NCBI GenBank assembly: GCA_964626505.1
Contig: CAZVFR010000099.1
Location: 1-11,633, forward strand
Origin: CAZUGA01 sp964626505
GTDB lineage: Bacteria > Pseudomonadota > Gammaproteobacteria > Methylococcales > UBA1147
DNA: 11,633 nucleotides
Direction: 5' to 3'
The position numbers were made by a program, and so were the translations under genes. The notes beneath the pieces were generated by a model. It did not search any database. It was not told the origin of the DNA and worked only from the letters and a program-made list of their open reading frames with translations. How positions within the stretch are numbered: position 1 is the first letter of the stretch; every line of letters starts with the position of its first letter. Positions 6,996 through 11,633 of this stretch are shown here, piece by piece.

Positions 6996-7508
6996 TCAAG
7001 AAATGTGCTGCCGCGTCAGGCGCTCTATAATTGGCCGTTGGTCTGGGAATTGTTCAATCAGCGTGTCTCTTTCGGGCATTTCGAAGTCATCGAATTCGAA
7101 CCCCGGCGCAACCGTGCAGCCGCAGAGCGTATAGGCGTCTGGCGTATCAACTGTTGCCCCGAACAAAACGCCAGCTTTGATCACGATCTGGGGTACTTCG
7201 AAGCGCTTTAAATCTTTGCCGAGTCGAGTCGTCGAATAGTGGCCTTCAGAATTGATGGTATGTAAGGTCAATGGTGCGCCGTCGTAGAAATGCCACAGTT
7301 CATCTTGCTTGATCTTGTGCAGAGCCGAAAATTCGTGGCTTTGTAGCAGGAAATAAATCGCTGTCGAAAATACGCGGTTGCCTCCAAACCGTTCGGGCAG
7401 GTGATTTTCCGCAATGTTTTCGTCAGACTTATAGGTCTGACAGTAATGTCCACCTTCTGGATGAAGCGCTAGGTTCAAGTCTTGAATCCATTGTGCTGCG
7501 TCGATCAT
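6996..7508 (-). CDS. Cupin-family protein, DUF985 type
   Basis: A 170-residue single-domain cupin of the DUF985 group, whose yeast structural representative is YML079w. Typical features are the opening LNLALHPEGGHYCQTYKS, the strand block STAIYFLLQSHEFSALHKIKQDELWHFYDG (His64, Glu70 and His73 in cupin motif 1), and the closing signature GCTVAPGFEFDDFEM (130-144). The biochemical role of this family is not established; sugar or small-ligand binding has been suggested from the fold. The start ATG 7508 matches the usual N terminus and has GGA about 8 bases upstream on this strand. The gene stands alone, convergent with trmL (67 bases apart, no strong terminator visible between). I see no link to its neighbours. 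Confidence 0.9.
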   Translation of the reverse strand: MIDAAQWIQDLNLALHPEGGHYCQTYKSDENIAENHLPERFGGNRVFSTAIYFLLQSHEFSALHKIKQDELWHFYDGAPLTLHTINSEGHYSTTRLGKDLKRFEVPQIVIKAGVLFGATVDTPDAYTLCGCTVAPGFEFDDFEMPERDTLIEQFPDQRPIIERLTRQHIS

Positions 7509-7687
7509 ATGTATTTTCCATAGCGCGGATTTCTCGCCAGAATGACAAGCCCTCGCTTGATCTTTGTTCCCACAGGGGATTTCTTCACGTGGAAAGAAAG
7601 CTTGTATTCCGCTCGGTCAGAAAACCTTTTGTGAAAACAAATTTTTATTAACGGGCTGGTTTTAGCTTAGTTTTGAGACAAGATTCA
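7509..7687. other. Noncoding stretch upstream of the cupin gene
   Basis: Part of a 444-base gap between the cupin gene and the small-protein gene. It must contain the cupin promoter on the minus strand, but I find no clear -35/-10 pair. A small TTTGT-GAAA-ACAAA hairpin followed by T residues lies near 7629-7648. No gene is recognisable. The 29-bp palindrome starts immediately after this stretch. Confidence 0.4.
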
Positions 7688-7716
7688 CAGAAACTGACCC
7701 AAATGGTCAGTTTCTG
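7688..7716. repeat. Perfect 12-bp inverted repeat, possible activator site
   Basis: The arms CAGAAACTGACC (7688-7699) and GGTCAGTTTCTG (7705-7716) are perfect reverse complements with a 5-base spacer CAAAT. No T-run follows on either strand, so it does not look like a terminator. It is centred at 7702, about 185 bases upstream of the start point predicted for the sigma-54-like promoter at 7861-7875, a normal distance for an enhancer-binding protein. It does not match the NtrC consensus. It could equally be an operator of a dimeric repressor acting on the cupin gene on the other side. Confidence 0.7.
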
Positions 7717-7860
7717 ACAACTTTTGTAGCTCTAAATGTCGCGTTGATGCGGTGTTTCCCAATATACCTATGAGAGTGTTATTTGCGCTTAATCCCGCTC
7801 TACCACAGGAATAATGGGTTTGTAAAGCAAGAAATGCTTAAATCCATGTATAAATAATAT

Positions 7861-7875
7861 TGGCATGACAACTGC
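7861..7875 (+). promoter_or_regulatory. Sigma-54-like promoter of the small-protein gene
   Basis: TGGCATGACAACTGC matches TGGCACG-N4-TTGC at all but two conserved positions, with GG (7862-7863) and GC (7874-7875) exactly 10 bases apart and a T following. The predicted start point is about 7887, which leaves a 66-base leader before ATG 7953. The leader contains a possible TTGCCG/CGGCAA hairpin (7899-7904 with 7921-7926). The match is better than the glnA element at the -24 box and worse at the -12 box. Confidence 0.6.
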
Positions 7876-7952
7876 TATAGACCTAAGTACAAGGAGTGTT
7901 GCCGATTATTCGCCACGGGACGGCAAATTCTCCAATTTTGGGAGGTTGTGCC

Positions 7953-8153
7953 ATGACTGACAAGCTAAGTTCATTTCTAAGCCACTGGTTTTTCGATGTA
8001 CTGTTGAGAGGTTCCGGTTGGAAACGTCGAAAAACGATTCGATTATCGCAGCCTGGTTATCAGTGGCAGGATCCATTTACGGGTTTATGGTATGGCGAAA
8101 AAACCGCAGTCAGACTTCTCAAAGTGCAAGCGATGGATGAGTATCGCCAATGA
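7953..8153 (+). CDS. Small basic protein of unknown function, 66 residues
   Basis: I do not recognise this protein. ATG 7953 is preceded by GGGAGG (7940-7945) at a 7-base spacing, one of the best ribosome sites in the window, which makes translation likely. A longer frame opens at GTG 7896, but its ribosome-like AAGGA is immediately adjacent and the start would lie only 9 bases inside the predicted transcript. Visible in the protein are an N-terminal hydrophobic, aromatic stretch (SSFLSHWFFDVLLRG, about 5-19), a basic patch WKRRKTIRL, an aromatic block YQWQDPFTGLWYGEKTA, and a C-terminal LLKVQAMDEY. There is no signal peptide, no clear transmembrane helix and no cysteine. It is preceded by a sigma-54-like promoter and a palindrome, and followed 4 bases after its stop by the foldback element and then a terminator. 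It is probably a single-gene transcript. Confidence 0.72.
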   Translation: MTDKLSSFLSHWFFDVLLRGSGWKRRKTIRLSQPGYQWQDPFTGLWYGEKTAVRLLKVQAMDEYRQ

Positions 8154-8190
8154 TGATTAGTACTCCTTCAAGGTTATATTGACGGATTCA

Positions 8191-8288
8191 GCGTGGCGAG
8201 AAGCGGTTAGCTGCTAGGCGTACGACCGCAGGACTAGCAGGCTAATTCGAGGGAGTACAACAACGCAGATAGCCGCTTATCGCCACGC
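8191..8288. repeat. Left internal foldback domain of the element
   Basis: GCGTGGCGAGAAGCGG (8191-8206) pairs with CCGCTTATCGCCACGC (8273-8288) with one mismatch. With two more mismatches the pairing extends to 8214/8265. The loop holds an alternative hairpin CTGCTAG/CTAGCAG (8211-8217 with 8234-8240), so two competing folds are possible. Confidence 0.8.
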
Positions 8289-8295
8289 CCGAAGG

Positions 8296-8391
8296 GAGCC
8301 TCGCAAAAACACCACTGCGGCGTTGCTGTTCTTGTAAAGGGCCAGCCATTCCCTTCAAACAGCGCCTTGCATTGGCGCTTTTGCGAGGCTC
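8296..8391. repeat. Right internal foldback domain of the element
   Basis: GAGCCTCGCAAAA (8296-8308) and TTTTGCGAGGCTC (8379-8391) are perfect reverse complements. Nested within are GCTGTT/AACAGC (8325-8330 with 8358-8363), AAGGG/CCCTT (8337-8341 with 8351-8355) and, overlapping them, AGCGCC/GGCGCT (8361-8366 with 8374-8379). Confidence 0.8.
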
Positions 8392-8455
8392 TGAAACTGT
8401 CAATATAACCTTGAAGGAGTACTAGTAACCTAGTAAAAGTTTCCTCCTCTAAAGT

Positions 8456-8489
8456 GCCGGGGCAAGAAAGTTTACCTCGGTATTTTTTT
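8456..8489 (+). terminator. Probable rho-independent terminator after the small gene and element
   Basis: GCCGGGG (8456-8462) pairs with CCTCGGT (8475-8481) using two G-T pairs, around a 12-base loop, followed by A and seven T (8483-8489). It would end a plus-strand transcript that began at the sigma-54-like promoter, so the transcript would include the foldback element. The remaining bases to 8622 show no gene. Confidence 0.6.
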
Positions 8490-8622
8490 GCCTGTAGTTT
8501 TTCTAAAAGCGTTGCAGATCACGATAAAATTTACCGTTACTGGGTTTGTTGACTGTTATAGTAATTAATTCCACGTAAATTTAGCGGTTCTTTAAAAATA
8601 GTCGCACGGTGTATCAGGTACA

Positions 8623-9375
8623 TTATGCGAAATCGTTGAGCCAATACCAAAAGCGCCCGAGCAATTCGCGCAGCAGTAGCCAGTTTCTAAACGACGCAGG
8701 GCCACTCGGAATCCAATCCATTATCCAGGTGCTGGATGGTCGTGTACGGAAATAAACGGTCGGAGCAGGTGTAACCGAAAGTTTGGCTTTTTCGAACACG
8801 CTAACGGCTCGGTACATGTGGTATACATGGGTAACGAGTATGATGTTACTGATGTTCAGTTCGCGCAAAATTGCCGCCGAATTTATCGCGTTTTGATAGG
8901 TATTTTTACTTTTCAATTCTGTCCAGCTAACTTTCGCATGAAACTCATTTTCTAATGTATCCCGCATCAGTGTACCTTCGGGTGTCGTTACTCCATCTAC
9001 ACTGCCCCCGCTGGTCATAATGGGTAAACCGGTTTGCTTTTGCAGCCAGGCCGCGTAGCGAATACGTTCCAGGCTTATTGCGTTGATCGAGTCGTTATTG
9101 TATTCGGGGGAGCGGTGATAAGCGCCTCCACCGAGTACTACGATAACACCATTGTTTAGACTGTTGGGATCCACGGCCTTGTATACTGGCACTAGACTGT
9201 GCAGCCAGCACGTGGTTGCCGAGATGGTAGCCAGGTAAAGGAGTCCAGTGCCGGTGATGATCAAAAATGCTGACATTTTTTTTGCTCTAAGCAATACACC
9301 CGAAGTTACCATGAGTAGCGGTCCGCCCGGTGGCAGGATCAGGAATTGAAGCGCCAGAATGAGTTCATGGTGCAT
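8623..9375 (-). CDS. DUF218 (YdcF/ElyC-like) membrane-anchored protein
   Basis: A 250-residue protein of the DUF218/YdcF superfamily. It resembles E. coli ElyC (YcbC), an inner-membrane protein needed for normal peptidoglycan assembly. Two hydrophobic segments at the N terminus (about 5-29 and 34-57) fit membrane helices. The DUF218 domain follows, with NGVIVVLGGGAYHRS (75-89), IMTSGGSVDG (119-128), an acidic and Asn/Thr block SKNTYQNAINSA, and ILVTHVYHMYRAVSVFEKAKL (179-199). The C terminus (IPSGPASFRNWLLLRELLGRFWYWL) is like that of ElyC. The start ATG 9375 is 21 bases after the lipA stop without a visible ribosome site, which suggests it is the last gene of the lipB-lipA transcript. I leave the symbol empty because ElyC, SanA and YdcF homologues are hard to separate by eye. 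Confidence 0.85.
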   Translation of the reverse strand: MHHELILALQFLILPPGGPLLMVTSGVLLRAKKMSAFLIITGTGLLYLATISATTCWLHSLVPVYKAVDPNSLNNGVIVVLGGGAYHRSPEYNNDSINAISLERIRYAAWLQKQTGLPIMTSGGSVDGVTTPEGTLMRDTLENEFHAKVSWTELKSKNTYQNAINSAAILRELNISNIILVTHVYHMYRAVSVFEKAKLSVTPAPTVYFRTRPSSTWIMDWIPSGPASFRNWLLLRELLGRFWYWLNDFA

Positions 9376-9396
9376 CGAATTGGGTAATTTTGAGTT

Positions 9397-10371
9397 TTAA
9401 ATGACGCCTTTGGCCTGGTCGTCAGCGTGATAGGATGACCGCACAAGCGGACCGCTGGCTACATGGGAAAATCCCATTTCTTCGCCGGCCTTGCCAAGCT
9501 GGTCGAATTCGTCCGGGTGCACGTAGCGCATGACAGGCAGGTGCTCCAGGCTGGGTTGCAGATATTGCCCCAAAGTTAGCATATCGCAGCCGTGTTTGCG
9601 TAAATCCAGCATGACGTGCTCGACTTCGTCAATCTCTTCTCCCAGGCCCAGCATCAGTCCGGATTTAGTCGGGATGGCGGCATGTTCGGCTTNNNNNNNN
9701 NNGCGTGCCAGGAGTTCCAGCGACCACGCGTAGCTAGCGCCGGGTCTAGCCTGTTTGTATAGGCGCGGCACGGTTTCCAGGTTGTGGTTGAATACATCCG
9801 GCGGATTTTGCGACAGTGCGGCCAGCGCTTGGTCGATACGACCGCGAAAATCGGGTACTAGTATCTCGATCTTGATATGCGGGTTTTGAATCCGCACCGC
9901 ATCTATACAGGTTCCGAAATGCCCGGCTCCACCATCTCGAAGGTCGTCCCGGTCCACCGAGGTAATCACTACGTAGCGCAGCGCCATAGCGCGTATGGTT
10001 GCAGCCAGATTGTTGGGTTCGTTGGTATCGAGCGGCCGCGGTTTTCCGTGCGCCACATCGCAGAACGGGCAGCGCCGGGTACAGATATCACCCATGATCA
10101 TGAATGTCGCCGTACCGCTACTGAAACACTCAGCCAGATTGGGACAAGCGGCTTCCTCGCAAACCGTATAAAGGTGGTGTTCACGCAGGGTTTTTTTTAT
10201 CTTCTGGACCTTGTTATCTAAAGGCATCTTCACACGTATCCAGGGTGGTTTCCTGAGTGGTTTTGTAGTCGGTACGACCTTAATCGGAATTCGTGCAAGC
10301 TTTTGGCCATCACGCTCGTGGCTTTCGGGGTTAGCGCGTGATGGTGCGTTGTAGTTCGGTGTGCGTGACAT
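9397..10371 (-). CDS. lipA: Lipoyl synthase LipA
   Basis: A radical-SAM enzyme that inserts sulfur at C6 and C8 of protein-bound octanoyl groups, giving lipoyl domains of the 2-oxoacid dehydrogenases and the glycine cleavage H protein. As assembled it has 324 residues (E. coli 321). The auxiliary cluster motif is CEEAACPNLAEC (Cys71, Cys76, Cys82), the radical-SAM motif is CTRRCPFC (Cys97, Cys101, Cys104), and the C-terminal RSSYHAD (311-317) supplies the serine that ligates the auxiliary cluster. Other blocks are FNHNLETVPRLY, PTKSGLMLGLGE and TLGQYLQPS. Ten N lie inside the gene (9693-9702), just before the PTKSGLM block; the frame continues across them. It follows lipB by 137 bases on the same strand. 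Only a weak ribosome site is visible before ATG 10371. Confidence 0.97.
   Translation of the reverse strand: MSRTPNYNAPSRANPESHERDGQKLARIPIKVVPTTKPLRKPPWIRVKMPLDNKVQKIKKTLREHHLYTVCEEAACPNLAECFSSGTATFMIMGDICTRRCPFCDVAHGKPRPLDTNEPNNLAATIRAMALRYVVITSVDRDDLRDGGAGHFGTCIDAVRIQNPHIKIEILVPDFRGRIDQALAALSQNPPDVFNHNLETVPRLYKQARPGASYAWSLELLARXXXXAEHAAIPTKSGLMLGLGEEIDEVEHVMLDLRKHGCDMLTLGQYLQPSLEHLPVMRYVHPDEFDQLGKAGEEMGFSHVASGPLVRSSYHADDQAKGVI
9693..9702. other. Assembly gap (10 N) inside lipA
   Basis: A run of exactly ten N interrupts lipA between codons for LLAR and AEHAAIPTKSG. The frame is the same on both sides. Compared with E. coli LipA (LLERFKEAHPEIPTKSG), the assembled spacing is about two residues too long, so the true gap may be nearer 4 bases and the ten N a placeholder. 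Not a biological feature. Confidence 0.95.
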
Positions 10372-10417
10372 GGTGCTCGATATGTATTCCTAGTGAGTTT
10401 CTGACGTGCATTGAATG

Positions 10418-10503
10418 CGCGGATGCTTGTTCATGGGTTAAAAGAGGTACCCTTAAGTTTAGCCTTAATAGGTAACCTTTGGAATTGTTGCATCACATCC
10501 GCG
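10418..10503. repeat. Spaced inverted repeats in the lipB-lipA gap
   Basis: CGCGGATG (10418-10425) and CATCCGCG (10496-10503) are perfect reverse complements 70 bases apart. Between them AGGTACC (10445-10451) and GGTAACCT (10471-10478) nearly pair, and CCTTAA occurs twice. The 137-base gap between lipB and lipA is long for this cluster and could fold in the transcript. There is no T-run typical of a terminator, and I recognise no riboswitch class. Confidence 0.35.
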
Positions 10504-10508
10504 TTTGA

Positions 10509-11138
10509 TCAAGCGACCACCACAAAATCCAGCAGCTCTGCGAATTGCACCACAAACGGCACTGAGACTTCTAAAACCTTGTCTGGGCCACCCAAATCGT
10601 TGAGTTGGGTGGGTTTTAGCGATGCATGGCCGCAAATGTTGATGCCTGAGAACGGCGCTAGATCCATCGCTATGTTTAAGCTCATACCGTGGTAGCTACA
10701 ACCGCGCCTGACTCGGATACCCACCGAGGCTATTTTTTCGCCTTCCACGTATACGCCGGGCGCATCGGAGCGTGCCGCAGCCTTAAGTCCGTATTGATCT
10801 AGCGTATTGACTGCGGCATTTTCCAAGGCGCTGACCAGCGTTCGCACCCCTAGATTTTTGCGGCGCAAATCGATTAAAGGGTAAATGATCAGTTGGCCGG
10901 GACCGTGGTATGTCGCTTGGCCACCGCGGTCAGTTTCAACGACCGGAATCTCACGTGCGCTCAGGATATGTTCGGGTTTACCGTTTAAGCCTTGGGTATA
11001 GACCGGTAGGTGTTCCAGAATCCATAGCTCATCCGGTGTGTCTGGGGTGCGAGAATTTGTAAACGCCTGCATTTGCCGCCAGGTTTCCAGGTATTCCCGC
11101 ATACCGAGATGGCGCAGGCGAATTTTCGTAACGAGCAT
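10509..11138 (-). CDS. lipB: Octanoyltransferase LipB
   Basis: Transfers octanoate from octanoyl-ACP to the lysine of lipoyl domains through a thioester on a catalytic cysteine, making the substrate for LipA. The 209-residue protein has the signature DRGGQATYHGPGQLIIYPL (70-88) and GEKIASVGIRVRRGCSYHGMSLN (133-155) with catalytic Lys135. Cys169 in GINICG is followed by the conserved LKPTQL. The catalytic Lys and Cys numbers equal those of E. coli (135 and 169). ATG 11138 gives a normal N terminus and lies 3 bases after the stop of the acetyltransferase gene, so the two are almost certainly co-transcribed. Many gammaproteobacteria carry a YbeD/DUF493 gene beside lipB; here that place is taken by a GNAT gene. 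Confidence 0.98.
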   Translation of the reverse strand: MLVTKIRLRHLGMREYLETWRQMQAFTNSRTPDTPDELWILEHLPVYTQGLNGKPEHILSAREIPVVETDRGGQATYHGPGQLIIYPLIDLRRKNLGVRTLVSALENAAVNTLDQYGLKAAARSDAPGVYVEGEKIASVGIRVRRGCSYHGMSLNIAMDLAPFSGINICGHASLKPTQLNDLGGPDKVLEVSVPFVVQFAELLDFVVVA

Positions 11139-11141
11139 AAA

Positions 11142-11540
11142 CTACAAGATTTTTTGCATTTCGAACAGACACCCAGTCTGTAGCGACTCAAACTTGCGTA
11201 TAATGGAGTATCCACGAGCCAGGTAAAAACTGACCGCGGTGACGCTGGAGGTCAGTGTGATATGCTGACGGCCTTGGCGCAGTGCGGTGCGCTCGAGATG
11301 GTTCATCAAAGTCGTCCCGACGCCGTGACGTGTAAAATCTGGGTCTACGAACACCGAGTAAATTCCGCTTCCTTGCAAACTTGCGGTGCCTAACACCCGA
11401 CCCTCGCCAAGTGCCACATAAATTTTAGAATCGCCGCGGGATTTCCACAGCGGCCCAGCCGCATAACGCTTTACCAAAGCCGCGATAATGTGTTTAGGGT
11501 AGTCTTGGCTGTTCAGCCTGGTCAATGACTTAATAACCAT
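11142..11540 (-). CDS. GNAT-family N-acetyltransferase
   Basis: A 132-residue protein with the GNAT fold. The acetyl-CoA site is visible as IYSVFVDPDFTRHGVGTTLMNHLERTA (60-86), where RHGVGT is the pyrophosphate-binding R/Q-x-x-G-x-G/A loop. The later block is AVSFYLARGYSIIRKFE (102-118). A short strand pair YVALGEGRVLGTASL precedes them. The substrate cannot be told from sequence. The start ATG 11540 has AGGG about 9 bases upstream on this strand, and a possible -10 TATATT (11599 down to 11594) lies further up without a clear -35. The stop is 3 bases before the lipB ATG, so this is probably the first gene of the lipB-lipA transcript. A role in lipoate metabolism is only suggested by position. 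Confidence 0.9.
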   Translation of the reverse strand: MVIKSLTRLNSQDYPKHIIAALVKRYAAGPLWKSRGDSKIYVALGEGRVLGTASLQGSGIYSVFVDPDFTRHGVGTTLMNHLERTALRQGRQHITLTSSVTAVSFYLARGYSIIRKFESLQTGCLFEMQKIL

Positions 11541-11633
11541 GTGGGCGATTCCCTACCCTCCGCCCGTTTTCGGCGGCGCAATTTGATAGCGGGAATATAT
11601 AAGGGCCCCACATTAAAATTTTGCGCCCCGTGC

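Larger units (their letters stand above)
8158..8424. mobile_element. MITE-like foldback element, 267 bp, with perfect 26-bp terminal inverted repeats
   Basis: The left end (8158-8183, beginning TAGTACTCCTTCAAGG) and right end (8399-8424, ending CCTTGAAGGAGTACTA) are perfect reverse complements over 26 bases. The pairing continues inward to 8191/8391 with two mismatches. Two further foldback domains lie inside (8191-8288 and 8296-8391), so a single strand could form a three-way junction. There is no open reading frame of note and no transposase. Both outer ends are TA, as expected of IS630/Tc1-mariner-type insertion at a TA target, but an empty site is needed to prove this. The element starts 4 bases after the stop of the small-protein gene and does not damage it. 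It may also act on transcript ends or as a structured RNA. Confidence 0.75.

Noticed and set aside
7688..7716. Palindrome as a transcription terminator
   Set aside because: No T-run follows on either strand and no gene ends nearby; the cupin gene reads away from it.
7896..7952. GTG 7896 as start of the small protein
   Set aside because: Its purine-rich AAGGA touches the start codon with no spacing, it is 9 bases from the predicted transcript start, and ATG 7953 has an ideal GGGAGG at 7 bases.
8158..8424. Integron attC site or CRISPR array
   Set aside because: No regularly repeated direct units or spacers, no attC core sites, and the perfect outer repeats ending in TA fit a transposon-like element better.
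1..11633. tRNA, rRNA genes and full insertion sequences
   Set aside because: I found no tRNA-like arms with a conserved T-loop in the gaps, no rRNA sequence and no transposase frame.

Overview
The window looks like a chromosomal segment of a gammaproteobacterium of moderate GC content. The evidence is a separate glycyl-tRNA synthetase alpha subunit (GlyQ), a type I glutamine synthetase with an adenylylation tyrosine, an NtrB/NtrC pair like the enteric one, and LipB/LipA proteins that keep E. coli-like residue positions. I cannot name the order or genus. There is one assembly gap of 10 N inside lipA.

Layout. Positions 1-451 (minus) hold the N-terminal half of glyQ, cut by the window edge. Diverging from it are a PP-loop ATPase with MnmA-like cysteines (534-1574) and a TusA-like sulfur carrier (1633-1884), which probably form a sulfur-transfer pair. 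Next is a nitrogen-control block. It has glnA (2195-3604) behind two NtrC-type sites and a sigma-54 promoter, a strong terminator, then ntrB (3938-5008) and ntrC (5001-6425), which overlap by 8 bases. A further NtrC-type site lies upstream of ntrB, and a second sigma-54-like promoter sits right at its start codon. trmL (6452-6928) follows on the same strand. A DUF985 cupin gene (6996-7508) runs the other way and converges on trmL.

Positions 7509-8622 are the accessory-looking part. In order they hold a perfect 29-bp palindrome, a third sigma-54-like promoter, a 66-aa protein I do not recognise (7953-8153), a 267-bp element with long terminal inverted repeats and two internal foldback domains (8158-8424, no coding capacity, MITE-like), and a probable terminator.

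The right third is a minus-strand cluster, read from right to left: a GNAT acetyltransferase (11142-11540), lipB (10509-11138), lipA (9397-10371) and an ElyC/YdcF-type DUF218 membrane protein (8623-9375). LipB transfers octanoate from acyl-ACP to target domains and LipA inserts the two sulfurs.

How it works together: NtrB/NtrC sense nitrogen status and drive glnA through sigma-54. The same sites suggest autoregulation of ntrBC. The third sigma-54-like promoter suggests that the small protein also belongs to a sigma-54 regulon, though its upstream palindrome does not look like an NtrC site. This region and the foldback element next to it are the parts most likely to be undescribed.
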